This document shows positions 46,761-56,085 of a stretch of DNA of 64,000 bases, piece by piece. The notes beneath the pieces were generated by a model. That model had not been told where the DNA came from, made no database searches, and was given only the letters and a program-made list of their open reading frames with translations. Within the stretch, counting starts at the first letter, position 1, and every line of letters begins with the position of its first letter. The stretch is from Hymenobacter amundsenii (GTDB taxonomy: Bacteria; Bacteroidota; Bacteroidia; Cytophagales; Hymenobacteraceae). The position numbers and the translations under genes were made by a program. Location: NCBI RefSeq assembly GCF_002204745.1, contig NZ_NIRR01000018.1, positions 23,167-87,166 of the forward strand, given 5' to 3'.

Positions 46761-47747
46761 ATGCACCCTTCTTCTCCCCTTCGCCCACTGGCTTCACTAT
46801 TAGCCTTGCTTGTGGTACTGCTGGCCGCCAGCCCCCGGGCCAAGGCCCAGGCTGCCCCTAACCCGGGCGAAAACATTGCCTACCTGGTCACGTTCGGGTC
46901 CCAGGCCGATAAAAGCTGGGGCGACGACGACTTTACGCAGACCTTCTTTTTCCTGATTCCGAAGGAAAACCGCCAGCCGGTGTATATCCGCGTGTTCGAC
47001 CCCGACTGCGGGGGCCAGCACGACGAGGCCAAGTTTGGCTGGAACACCCGCACCGATTTCAGCCTCTACGGCGGCCCCGGGGCCCACTCGGCCCCCGATG
47101 CCCGCGCCATTTCGCCCCAGGGTGAGTACCGCAGCGGCACGCTGCTGCGCCAGCAGAGCTTCGGGGCCGAAAAAACCTACGACAACAAGTGGTACACGTT
47201 TGGCCCCCTGAACCCGCTGGAGGGGGAACTGGTGCCCGAGTTCGACGGCTACGTGTTCAAGATGGTAGTGCAGGGCCAGAGCGGCGACGACGGCAACCTC
47301 TACCGCTACTTTCTAAGCACCTCGCCCACCGAAAACGTGCCCGTGGAGGGCGGCAACGCCTTCACCTACGAATACTCGTTCCGCCTGGCCGCCGTGCCGG
47401 GCCGCAAAACCCACCTCTACCCGTTCGTCAACGACCGGGTGGTGAGCATCAAGCAAAGCAACTTTGACGTGGACGGCGACGTGGGCCTGAAGATTTTTAG
47501 CGTGGCCAAAAACGGCCACCCCGCCACCGTGAGCGGCAACAACGTGTGGGCCAGCAGCACCCACCAGATTGCGGAAAAAGAGCACGGCCTCTCGCTCGAC
47601 TTCCAGCTCACGACGCTTTCCAAAGCCCCCAACGACCTGGTATTCTACGTGACCGACCAGTACGATACGGCCCTGCCCTTCTTTGCGGTTCCGCTCGGCG
47701 GCCCGCCGCGCTACCGCTACGAAGTCGACGTCAAAATCCGCAAGTAA
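46761..47747 (+). CDS. Secreted protein of unknown function (328 aa)
   Basis: A signal peptide (residues 1-30, LLALLVVLLAASPRAKAQA) with AKA-QA cleavage. The mature part has a repeating beta-sandwich character, for example KENRQPVYIRVFDPDCGGQH and YRYFLSTSP, with many Tyr/Phe. I recall related secreted proteins in Cytophagales but no function. The TACTTTCG box 20 bases before the ATG resembles a promoter -7 element. Confidence 0.55.
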   Translation: MHPSSPLRPLASLLALLVVLLAASPRAKAQAAPNPGENIAYLVTFGSQADKSWGDDDFTQTFFFLIPKENRQPVYIRVFDPDCGGQHDEAKFGWNTRTDFSLYGGPGAHSAPDARAISPQGEYRSGTLLRQQSFGAEKTYDNKWYTFGPLNPLEGELVPEFDGYVFKMVVQGQSGDDGNLYRYFLSTSPTENVPVEGGNAFTYEYSFRLAAVPGRKTHLYPFVNDRVVSIKQSNFDVDGDVGLKIFSVAKNGHPATVSGNNVWASSTHQIAEKEHGLSLDFQLTTLSKAPNDLVFYVTDQYDTALPFFAVPLGGPPRYRYEVDVKIRK

Positions 47748-47864
47748 CCAGGCGCTACCGGGCACCGGGCGGCTTAGCTGCGTTATTTTCTGGGCAATGG
47801 ATTGATTTTGTGCTGATTTCCCGCTAAACTAACCGGGTCTATTCCGCACTACAAGCTATCCGTT

Positions 47865-48914
47865 ATGCCTGCTGCCCGCCCGAAACCGGCTTTGCCTGCC
47901 ACCCCACGCCCCACCATGGGCCCGGCCGCGCGGCTGCGGCGGGCGGTGCGGCGCTACTTCGGCTTCTCGCGGCGCGAAACCACGGGCTTCGTGGTGCTGC
48001 TGGCACTGATGCTGCTCTGGCTGGCCCTGCCCACGCTGCTGCAGCCCGCCCTGCCCACCTACGACCCAGGCCCCGACCAGCGTCGCCTCGATGCCTGGGC
48101 CACCACGCTGGCCGCACGGCGCACGGCGCGGCCAGCCTACGCCAGCCGCTACCCCCGCCGCCCCTACGCCGCCCGCGAGCGGGTGCCCCAAGTGCCGCTG
48201 GCCCCCTTCGACCCCAATACGTTTACGGCCCGCGACTGGCAGGCGCGGGGGCTGCCCGCCTGGCTGGCCGAGCGGCTGGTGAAGTACCGCGCCGCCGTGG
48301 GTGGCTTCCGGGCCAAGGAGCAGCTGCGCAAAGCCTACGGCCTCTCCGACACCACCTACGCCCGCCTCGCTCCCTACATCCAGCTACCCGAGCAGCTACC
48401 CGCCCGCGAGCCGCGCAGCTTTGCCAAAACTGGTGCTAACCGATATCCTGAGCGCCCACCCTTCGAGGCCAGGCCCGGGGGGTTCGTGCGCAAGCCCACC
48501 CACCTGGCGGCCTTCGACCTGAACGCAGCCGACACCACCCAGCTCATGCAGATCCGGGGCATCGGGCGGGGCTACGCGCGGCGGATCGTCGAGTACCGGC
48601 AGCGGCTGGGCGGTTTCCGGCAGCAAGAGCAGCTGGCCGAAATCTACGTTTTGCACGATGCCCCCGACCTCGTCGACAGCCTGCGCAAGTACACCTTCGT
48701 GGCCCCCGGCTTCGCCCCCGCCCTGCTCCAGGTGAACGCCGCTTCCTTCGAGGTGCTCCAGGCCCACCCCTATGTGGGCAAGCGCCTGGCCCGGGTGCTG
48801 GTGGCCTACCGCCAGCAGCACGGCCCCTTCCAGCAGCCCGCTGACCTGCGCAAAATCCGGCTGCTCGACGAGGCGACGTTTGAGAAACTGCTACCCTACA
48901 TCGTGCTGCAATAG
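47865..48914 (+). CDS. Membrane-anchored helix-hairpin-helix (ComEA-like) protein
   Basis: 349 residues; ATG 47865 or the inner ATG 47916 are possible starts. A single TM helix lies at about residues 41-62 (TTGFVVLLALMLLWLALP). The C-terminal part has several helix-hairpin-helix repeats: the first around VPLAPFDPNTFTARDWQ... GLSDTTYARL, then FDLNAADTTQLMQIRGIGRG with the typical GIG hairpin, and two more degenerate copies ending LRKIRLLDEATFEKLLPYI. HhH domains bind DNA. ComEA-type proteins pull DNA across the envelope in competence; that role is plausible. A partial copy of this gene lies at 57184-57519. Confidence 0.8.
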   Translation: MPAARPKPALPATPRPTMGPAARLRRAVRRYFGFSRRETTGFVVLLALMLLWLALPTLLQPALPTYDPGPDQRRLDAWATTLAARRTARPAYASRYPRRPYAARERVPQVPLAPFDPNTFTARDWQARGLPAWLAERLVKYRAAVGGFRAKEQLRKAYGLSDTTYARLAPYIQLPEQLPAREPRSFAKTGANRYPERPPFEARPGGFVRKPTHLAAFDLNAADTTQLMQIRGIGRGYARRIVEYRQRLGGFRQQEQLAEIYVLHDAPDLVDSLRKYTFVAPGFAPALLQVNAASFEVLQAHPYVGKRLARVLVAYRQQHGPFQQPADLRKIRLLDEATFEKLLPYIVLQ

Positions 48915-48991
48915 CGCAGTGAATCCCCCGCACCTCCATAAACCCGCCCCGTAACCGTACTGCTTCTTCAAATTCAAATGAAGAATTGGGG

Positions 48992-49336
48992 TGGTCCAGT
49001 AAAAACGGATAGTGCGCTAAGCCAGGTTGAGTTTCTAGTCGCATTCAAATTGATGGGGGAGCGGTAGCCGAGGGCGGAGTGGCGTCGGTCCAAATTGAAG
49101 TAGATGTCGAGGTGGTAGGCAACCTCCAAGCGGGCCTCTTCGAGATTGGCAAAGTTCTCGCCTTGGGGCAGTGACTCGGTTTTGAGCGTGGTCCAGCCGG
49201 CTTCGGCCTGCGCCTTGTTGTAGAGATTACCCAGCCGGCTGAAGCTGGAGAGTGCGCCGGCCTGTTCGATGCGGGCCCGGCCAGCGGCGCTGTCCGGGTA
49301 AGCCCTATACTTGAAAAGCGTGTCGAGCACGGCCAC
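48992..49336 (-). mobile_element. IS3-family transposase remnant (C-terminal fragment)
   Basis: A minus-strand frame carries the end of an IS3/IS150-type integrase core: SRLGNLYNKAQAEAGW (with the final catalytic Glu, while the usual YDNA is YNKA), then LKTESLPQG, then LDIYFNLDRRHSALGYRSP. The element terminus TGGTCCAGTAAAAACGG is visible at 48992. The catalytic Asp residues and the upstream frame are missing, so it is inactive. It marks the left edge of the block that lies between the two copies of the helix-hairpin-helix gene. Confidence 0.8.
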
Positions 49337-50027
49337 GCCTGGGCTTGGCTGCCGCGACGAGGCGGCGCGCTGGCGGGCGGCGCACCGAGGCTTGGTTTAG
49401 TGCCGCCCAGTGCCCGTCAGCCTGCCAGCTGGAAAAAATAGTAGACCAATGGGAAAGCCGAAAACTCGCGGTGCAACAGCGGCCGCTGGCAGCCGCTGTT
49501 GGCCCGGCAAATCAACGTGTCGATAATCAGGCGAAGCAAGTGCTTGCGGCGGCGTGTATCGGGCACCATTTCGTCAAAAACTTGTCACTGGAAATTAACC
49601 AGGTTCGTTTCGTACATCTTTGGTCGGATGAGAAAAAAGGATTAACCTGACTGGTTTCTTTGTGCCTGCCAACCTACTTATAATTCTTAACGGGCTCTTA
49701 ATAGTGAATAAGGCATTATAAAGCCTTTAACGTGTTATAATTCAGGCATTTTTGCAGGCATAGCCACATACAAGGTGCCTTGCTTTAAGGGCGTAACGCT
49801 TCGGCCATAAATCCGTCGTCGCCCTTACGCCGTTTGTCGGGCGACGCCCCGTGACCATGTCCGACCCCAACGCCTAGCTGGCCTCGTGCTTACGCCGTTT
49901 GTCGGGCGACGCCCTGCTGGTTTTGGTTGCTAGAAGAAAGAAGGACACTTCTTTCTTCTGGTCATCATCGCTAGACCACTTCGTTCGGTAAATTGCCAAA
50001 AGTTCTTTCTCCTAATACGCTCCATAA
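49337..50027. other. Gene-free region upstream of the SusC gene
   Basis: About 690 bases with no supportable gene. It contains a 26-bp direct repeat (49823-49848 and 49889-49914), an AT-rich stretch near 49690-49760, and a hairpin GTCGCCC/GGGCGAC overlapping the first repeat copy. It probably holds the control region for the susC operon, but no clear TAnnTTTG promoter could be fixed. Confidence 0.6.
49823..49914. repeat. Two 26-bp direct repeats, 66 bp apart, upstream of susC
   Basis: CTTACGCCGTTTGTCGGGCG-type unit: copies 49823-49848 and 49889-49914 are identical over 26 bases. Each contains the self-complementary GTCGGGCGAC. Such pairs can be operator sites for a regulator of the nutrient-uptake operon downstream, or leftovers of a recombination event. 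Confidence 0.75.
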
Positions 50028-53000
50028 ATGAGAACATTACTACTCATTTCCTCTCTTTCCTTGGTATCCGTACCTGCATTTGCCCAGAAACTCACCGGGC
50101 AAGTCGTAGACAATGCCTTGTCGCAACCGATTGTAGGTGCCACCGTGCAGGTAAAACGCACGCAGGCGGGTACGCTCACGAATGCGGCGGGAACGTTCAC
50201 ACTGACCAATCTCCAGCCAAACGACATCCTGGTTTTTTCGTACCTGGGCTACGAATCGCAGGAAGTCCCGTACACGGGTCAAACCAACCTGACGGTTGAG
50301 CTGGTTGCGGGCGTTTCCCTCAATGAGGTCGTCGTGACGGCCCTGGGACTGGAGCGCAACGCCCAGAGCCTGGGCTACGCGGTGCAGAAGGTAGAGGGCC
50401 GACAGGTGAGCGAGGTGAAAGCCGCCAATTTTCTCGACAACCTGGCGGGTAAAGTAGCGGGCGTGATGGTCACGGGTGGCTCAACGGGGGTGGGGGCGTC
50501 GTCGCGCATTACTATCCGGGGCGAATCGTCCTTTACCAACAACAATCCCCTCTTTGTCGTCGATGGTATTTTGATCAACAACGCCACGGTGGTCAACCGG
50601 GTCGACGACGATGCCAACGGGTTTCAGGAAATCGATTTCGGCAATGGGGCCGGCGAAATCAACCCCGACGACGTGGCGTCGGTGACGGTTTTGAAGGGAC
50701 CGGGAGCGGCGGCGCTCTACGGCACTCGGGCCGCCAATGGGGTTATCCTGATTACGACCAAAGACGGTTCGGGGGCGGGCAAAGGCATTGGCGTGAGCTT
50801 CAACAGCACCTTCTACGCCGAGCAGCCGTTTCAACTGCCCCGCTTTCAGAACAGCTACGGACAGGGCAACAGTGGGGCGTTCAAGTACGGCGACGGCCTG
50901 GGCGGAGGTGTCAACGACAATATTTCGTACAGCTATGGCCCGAAGCTGGATGCGGGCGTGCTGACGCCGCAGTACGACGGCCCCGTCACCCTGCCCGACG
51001 GCCGGGTGGTGCGCGGTGCCGATACAAACCTCTACAGCGGACTACCCATCACCCCAACGCCGTTTGTGTCGCACCCCAACAACCTGCGCGATTTTTACCA
51101 GACGGGGCATACGGCCATCAACAACCTGGCTGTTTCGGGCGACTACGAGAAAGGCAGCTACCGGCTCTCCTACACCGACCTCAACAGCCAGTCGATTATT
51201 CCGGGGGTGGACCTGAAGCGCAAAACCCTGGCCGCCCGGCTGCAGTTTGACCCGACCCGGCGGCTGAAAATCAGCTCCTCGCTCAACTACATCAACAGCG
51301 GCAGCGACAACCGCCCCGCCACCAAGTACGGTTCGGAAAACACCAACTACGCCCTGAGTGCCTGGCTGGGCCGCCAAACCGATGTCAACGCCATGAAGCA
51401 GTACTGGCAGCCGGGGCTGGAGGGTATTCAGCAGTTTTCCTACAACTATACCTACTTCGACAACCCGTATTTTACGCTCTACGAAAACCGGAATTCGTTT
51501 ACCCGCGACCGGCTCATCGGCAACCTGGCCGTAACGGCCGAGCTGGCCAATAGCCTGACGCTGCTGGTGCGTAGCGGCATGGACTACTCCAATGAGAACC
51601 GCCAGTTTCGCCGGGCCTTCAGCAGCAACCGCTTCAAGAACGGCGCTTACGCCGAGAATGCCGTTTTTTTCCGCGAAATCAACACCGACTTCCTGCTCAA
51701 CTACACCCGCAGTCTGGGTCCACTGTCGCTCGACATATCGGCGGGGGGCAACCGCCTAGACCAACAGACCTCGTTCGACCAATTTCAGGCCCTGACGCTG
51801 GCGCAGCCGGGCGTGTTCAAGCTCAACAACGCTGCCTCGCCGGTGCAGGTCTACCAGCAGAGTGGCCGCAAGCGCATCAACAGCCTATATGCGCTGGCCA
51901 AGCTGGGGTATAAAAACGTCTTGTTTGTCGATATTACCGGGCGCAACGACTGGTCGAGCGCCCTGGCCACCCCCACGTCTACGGCCAATACGGCCTTCTT
52001 CTACCCATCGGTAGCGGCCAGCTGGGTGCTGTCGAACCAGTTCACGTTACCCACGGTCGTGTCCTTTGCCAAAGTCCGGGCCAGCGTCGCCAATGTCGGC
52101 AACGACACCAGTCCCTATCAGACCGCGGGGGTATACACCGCCCGGAACCCGGTTTTTTCGCAGCCTGCTTTCAGCGACCAGAGCACCATCGCCAATACCA
52201 ACCTGAAACCGGAGTCCATCACGTCGCTTGAAGTCGGGGCTGATGTCCGCTTCTTCAACGACCGACTGGGTTTCGACCTGACCTATTACGATGCCCGCAC
52301 CAGCAACCAGATTCTGTCCGTACCCATTGCCATTTCGACAGGCTACAGCGAACGGGTTATCAACGGGGGGGAGGTACGGTCGCGGGGTATCGAGGCGGTG
52401 GTGAACGCCACGCCCATCCAGACGGACCGCTTCCGGTGGAATGCGAACCTGAATTTCAGCCTGAACCGGACTACCGTTGTCTCCTTGCCCGATGAAGTCG
52501 GCACCCTGACGCTGGGCTACAACCGCATCTACGACAACGTGAACCAGACGGTCTGGTACCAGGTGCGGCAGGGCGACCGGGTGGGCTCTATGTGGGGCAC
52601 GGGCTACCAGCGCACCCCGCAGGGCGAATTTATTGTGGGCAGCAACGGGCAGTATATTGCCGATAACACCCTGAAGAGGCTGGGTAACTACAACCCCGAC
52701 TTCATGGTGGGCCTGTCGAACCAGTTTAGCGTCGGCAATTGGAATGCGGGCTTTCTGCTCGACTGGCGGCAGGGCGGCATTCTGGTGTCGCGGACGCTGG
52801 CCCTGGCCGGCGTGGCGGGCCAGCTGATTGAAACGGCAGACCGGCCCGAGGGGGGCATCGTAGCCAGAGGCGTGGTGAATACCGGGACACCCGACAACCC
52901 GAACTACCAGCCCAATACCCGCGCCATTCCGGCCGAAACCTACTACCGGATGTATTACGACCGGAACAATGAGGAGAACAGCACCTACGATGCCTCGTAT

Positions 53001-53243
53001 GTAAAGCTGCGGGAAGTGACCCTCGGGTACACCGTGCCCCAAACGGCCTGGTTAGCCAAAAAGCTGCGTACGCAGCGGCTGACCGTGGCCCTAGTCGGGC
53101 GGAACCTGCTGGCCCTGTCGCACATCCCACACTTCGACCCCGAGCAGACCTCGTTCCAACAAAACCAACTACAGACGGGCGTCGAGGACATGACCTACCC
53201 CACCACCCGCAACGTGGGCGTGAAACTAAGCGCGAACTTTTAA
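50028..53243 (+). CDS. susC: SusC/RagA-type TonB-dependent outer-membrane transporter
   Basis: 1,071 residues, signal peptide (MRTLLLISSLSLVSVPAFAQ). A carboxypeptidase-D-like regulatory domain lies at about 22-95 (GQVVDNALSQPIVGATVQVK), followed by the SusC signature VVVTALGLERNAQSLGY, and a TonB plug with DNLAGKVAGVMV and PLFVVDGILINN. The remainder is a long beta barrel ending in MTYPTTRNVGVKLSANF (terminal Phe). It transports a large nutrient together with the SusD lipoprotein encoded 16 bases later. Substrate unknown; SusC proteins of this length are often for oligosaccharides or peptides. Confidence 0.93.
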   Translation: MRTLLLISSLSLVSVPAFAQKLTGQVVDNALSQPIVGATVQVKRTQAGTLTNAAGTFTLTNLQPNDILVFSYLGYESQEVPYTGQTNLTVELVAGVSLNEVVVTALGLERNAQSLGYAVQKVEGRQVSEVKAANFLDNLAGKVAGVMVTGGSTGVGASSRITIRGESSFTNNNPLFVVDGILINNATVVNRVDDDANGFQEIDFGNGAGEINPDDVASVTVLKGPGAAALYGTRAANGVILITTKDGSGAGKGIGVSFNSTFYAEQPFQLPRFQNSYGQGNSGAFKYGDGLGGGVNDNISYSYGPKLDAGVLTPQYDGPVTLPDGRVVRGADTNLYSGLPITPTPFVSHPNNLRDFYQTGHTAINNLAVSGDYEKGSYRLSYTDLNSQSIIPGVDLKRKTLAARLQFDPTRRLKISSSLNYINSGSDNRPATKYGSENTNYALSAWLGRQTDVNAMKQYWQPGLEGIQQFSYNYTYFDNPYFTLYENRNSFTRDRLIGNLAVTAELANSLTLLVRSGMDYSNENRQFRRAFSSNRFKNGAYAENAVFFREINTDFLLNYTRSLGPLSLDISAGGNRLDQQTSFDQFQALTLAQPGVFKLNNAASPVQVYQQSGRKRINSLYALAKLGYKNVLFVDITGRNDWSSALATPTSTANTAFFYPSVAASWVLSNQFTLPTVVSFAKVRASVANVGNDTSPYQTAGVYTARNPVFSQPAFSDQSTIANTNLKPESITSLEVGADVRFFNDRLGFDLTYYDARTSNQILSVPIAISTGYSERVINGGEVRSRGIEAVVNATPIQTDRFRWNANLNFSLNRTTVVSLPDEVGTLTLGYNRIYDNVNQTVWYQVRQGDRVGSMWGTGYQRTPQGEFIVGSNGQYIADNTLKRLGNYNPDFMVGLSNQFSVGNWNAGFLLDWRQGGILVSRTLALAGVAGQLIETADRPEGGIVARGVVNTGTPDNPNYQPNTRAIPAETYYRMYYDRNNEENSTYDASYVKLREVTLGYTVPQTAWLAKKLRTQRLTVALVGRNLLALSHIPHFDPEQTSFQQNQLQTGVEDMTYPTTRNVGVKLSANF

Positions 53244-53259
53244 GCCCTACCAACAGCAC

Positions 53260-54711
53260 ATGAAACGGAAATTATACAGCATCCTGCTGCTGACCGTACT
53301 GGCTGGCTTTCTGCCCAGCTGCAAGGACGGCTTCGAGGACATCAATACGAACCCCAACGCGCCGGTCGACGTGCAACCGTCGCTGCTGCTGCGTAAAATC
53401 ACCTTCGACTACGGCGAACAGATGGCGTACGAAGCCTTTGTGGCCGGCAACCTGCTGGGGCAGTACTTTACGGCCATCGACTTTAACCTGTTTGACCGGC
53501 ACAGCCTGAGCGAGCCGCAGTACGGCGGTAATCCCTGGCCATTTATGTACAGCAATCTGCGCGACAACGAGATTCTGCTGCAGAAATCGCGCGCCAATGT
53601 GGCTTTTGGGGTGTACGAAGGCCCGGCCCTGATTATGAAAGCCTACATCGCCGCCGAGTTGACGGACCTGTACGGCGACGTTCCCTACAGCGAAGCGCTG
53701 CAGGGCAAAGCGGGGATAGTTACGCCGGCCTACGACAGTCAGGAATCCATTTACATGGCGCCCGGCGGCATCCTCGACAACCTTGACAAGGGCATCGCCT
53801 CCATCAACAACTACAAAGGGACTACGGCGCTCGACGGTGACGTGCTGTACAGTGGCAACCGCAGCAAATGGGTAAAATTTGCCAACTCTTTGAAAATTAA
53901 GAGCCTGATGCGCATATCAGGCAAGGTAGACGTGAAAGTTGCCCTGCAAAAAGTCGTGTCGGAAGGCAATTTCATCAAGACGAATGCGGACAATGCCGTA
54001 TACCGATTCTCGCTGACGCAGCCCAATAATTTCCGCATGGCTACCGCCCGGGTCGGTGATTTCAACCTGTTTATCATGTCCAAAACCAGCGAGGAACTGC
54101 TGACGGGGCTGAACGACCCCCGGATAGCGACGTACTTTCGCCCAACGGCGGCCAGGCCGGGTACCTACAAAGGCCTGTTGAACGGACCGGATGCCTCAAA
54201 ACTCTCTATCTCGCTGGCCGATTACTCACTTACGGGGACCATCTTCCGGGAAAATTCGGACCGTTTGTATGCCAACTACATGACGGCGGCCGAAACCAGT
54301 TTCTGGCTGGCCGAAGCCGCCGAGCGGAAGCTGGTATCCGGCTCGGCGAAGGCCTTGTATGAACAGGGTATTACCCAGTCGTTTGAGTACTGGGCAACGG
54401 CGCTGCCCGCCAGCTACCTCACCAGCAGCAAGGTGGCCTACGGCCAGAACGGCCAGGACCCCATCGAGCAGATACTGACGCAGAAATGGCTAAGTAACAT
54501 CAACAACGGCTACGAAGGCTGGACCGAGTACCGCCGGACGGGTTATCCCCGCCTGAAAACAATTTCGGCCAGCCTCAACAACGGGCTGATTCCCGTGCGG
54601 ATGCCCTACCCCGGCACGGAAAGCGCGCTGAACACGGTGCAGTACAATAAAGCGGCCGACAAAACCCAGAACAACAGCATCAACTTTCCCGTTTGGTGGG
54701 CTTCCCGCTAA
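53260..54711 (+). CDS. susD: SusD/RagB-family surface lipoprotein (SusD-like_2)
   Basis: 483 residues with a lipoprotein signal (LLTVLAGFLPSC, Cys at 21). Helical SusD fold: DINTNPNAPVDVQPSLLLRK, Trp-rich loops (GGNPWPFMYSN), helical TPR-like part (AAETSFWLAEAAERKLVSG, ALYEQGITQSFEYW), and C-terminal GLIPVRMPYPGTES. Pattern closest to the SusD-like_2 subfamily. It caps the SusC channel and binds the ligand. The start is 16 bases after the SusC stop; same operon. Confidence 0.9.
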   Translation: MKRKLYSILLLTVLAGFLPSCKDGFEDINTNPNAPVDVQPSLLLRKITFDYGEQMAYEAFVAGNLLGQYFTAIDFNLFDRHSLSEPQYGGNPWPFMYSNLRDNEILLQKSRANVAFGVYEGPALIMKAYIAAELTDLYGDVPYSEALQGKAGIVTPAYDSQESIYMAPGGILDNLDKGIASINNYKGTTALDGDVLYSGNRSKWVKFANSLKIKSLMRISGKVDVKVALQKVVSEGNFIKTNADNAVYRFSLTQPNNFRMATARVGDFNLFIMSKTSEELLTGLNDPRIATYFRPTAARPGTYKGLLNGPDASKLSISLADYSLTGTIFRENSDRLYANYMTAAETSFWLAEAAERKLVSGSAKALYEQGITQSFEYWATALPASYLTSSKVAYGQNGQDPIEQILTQKWLSNINNGYEGWTEYRRTGYPRLKTISASLNNGLIPVRMPYPGTESALNTVQYNKAADKTQNNSINFPVWWASR

Positions 54712-54720
54712 ATACCCCTT

Positions 54721-56085
54721 ATGAGTACAACCCTGTTGCAGTGGGCGTTGGTGCTGGCCTCCAGCGTCACGTTATTTTTCGTGTCCCCGCTGGCCCGGAC
54801 GGCGGCCGAATTTTTCAGAGGAACCCGCAAAGAGTGCACTCCCAATACTGTTTTTCTGACCAGTAGTCTGGTCATCTCCTGGCTGTTTGCCAAGTCGATT
54901 ACCAATGCCGCCAACCTGGGCCAGAGCTTCGGGTTGGTGGGGGGCGTGGCCTACGCGGGGTACTACGTGTCGTTTCTGGTGGCCGGTTTCGTCATCGTCT
55001 CCATGCGCAACAAGGGGGGCTACCGCAGCATCCACCATTTTCTGGAATCGAAATATGGCGCGGGGGCAGTTCTGGTCTTTACCTTCCTGATTATCATTCG
55101 GCTCTACAACGAAATCTGGTCCAACACCATCGTCATCGGCTCTTATTTTGGCGCACAGGGCACGAGTGCTTACTACGTTGCTATTGTGGTGTTCACCCTG
55201 CTGACGCTGGCCTACACACTCAAGGGCGGCATGAGCAGCTCGATTATGACCGACGTGATTCAGATGGCGCTCTTTGTGGTGCTGCTCACGGTTATTCTGG
55301 GCTTTATCCTGCCGCAATACGGGGGTAGCCTGAAGCCCTTTCTGAGCAGCGGGGAATGGACCTTGGGGCAGGGCATCGATTTGCTGCTGGTGGCGTTGGT
55401 GCAGTGTTTCAGCTACCCCTTTCACGACCCGGTGCTCACCGACCGGGGGTTTATCTCCGATACGCGCACCACGCTCAGGTCGTACCTTTGGGCGGGTGCT
55501 ATCGGCGCGGGCTGCATCATCTTTTTTAGCTTCGTGGGCATCTTCGCCAAGCTCAACGCCCTCACCGGCGAAGCACCGGTGGCCGTGGCGCGTTACTTCG
55601 GGGTGCCCATGCTGCTGCTCATGAACCTCATCATGGTAACCTCCGCCTCGTCGACCCTCGATTCGGCCATGGCCTCCTTCTCCAAACTGGTCAGTATTGA
55701 CCTGAGCAAAATGGCCGTGCCAAGCGTATCGCGAGGCCGGTGGGCGATGGTGGCTTTAACGGTTCTGGGCACGCTGCCGGTGTTTTTCAACCCCGCCATT
55801 CTGTCGGCTACCACTATCAGCGGGACGCTGGTACTGGGGCTGGCCCCCGTGTTTTTGTTCTGGAACACGCCTGCCCCGCGCTGGGCTTTTCACTTGTCGG
55901 TAGTGGGTGGGCTGGTGCTGGGCGGTTTGCTGACGCTGTTTTCCCTGCCCGATTCCCTGTGGCTGGGCGACGGCAAATACGGGGAGCTGTTGAGCGTCAA
56001 CCTCATCACGTCGGGTTTCTGTTTCGGGATATTCGGCCTCAGTATTCTTCTCCGTAAAAAAGCCCTATTGCCCGCTAATGGATAG
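54721..56085 (+). CDS. Sodium:solute symporter (SSF family)
   Basis: 454 residues with about 12-13 transmembrane helices. Motifs include GGVAYAGYYVSFLVAG (TM3-like), KYGAGAVLVFTFLIIIRLYN, LKGGMSSSIMTDVIQ (the GGM...D segment typical of SSF transporters), and SASSTLDSAMASFSKLV in a later helix. It imports solutes with Na+ across the inner membrane. Position 9 bases after susD and overlapping the phosphoesterase gene suggests uptake of the product released from the SusCD ligand. Confidence 0.88.
   Translation: MSTTLLQWALVLASSVTLFFVSPLARTAAEFFRGTRKECTPNTVFLTSSLVISWLFAKSITNAANLGQSFGLVGGVAYAGYYVSFLVAGFVIVSMRNKGGYRSIHHFLESKYGAGAVLVFTFLIIIRLYNEIWSNTIVIGSYFGAQGTSAYYVAIVVFTLLTLAYTLKGGMSSSIMTDVIQMALFVVLLTVILGFILPQYGGSLKPFLSSGEWTLGQGIDLLLVALVQCFSYPFHDPVLTDRGFISDTRTTLRSYLWAGAIGAGCIIFFSFVGIFAKLNALTGEAPVAVARYFGVPMLLLMNLIMVTSASSTLDSAMASFSKLVSIDLSKMAVPSVSRGRWAMVALTVLGTLPVFFNPAILSATTISGTLVLGLAPVFLFWNTPAPRWAFHLSVVGGLVLGGLLTLFSLPDSLWLGDGKYGELLSVNLITSGFCFGIFGLSILLRKKALLPANG

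Noticed and set aside
49345..49650. Plus-strand frame of 101 codons next to the IS3 remnant
   Set aside because: No protein-like composition and no start signal; overlaps degraded IS sequence.
52047..53042. 331-codon minus-strand frame inside susC
   Set aside because: Shadow of the SusC barrel; no credible start context and no known motif.
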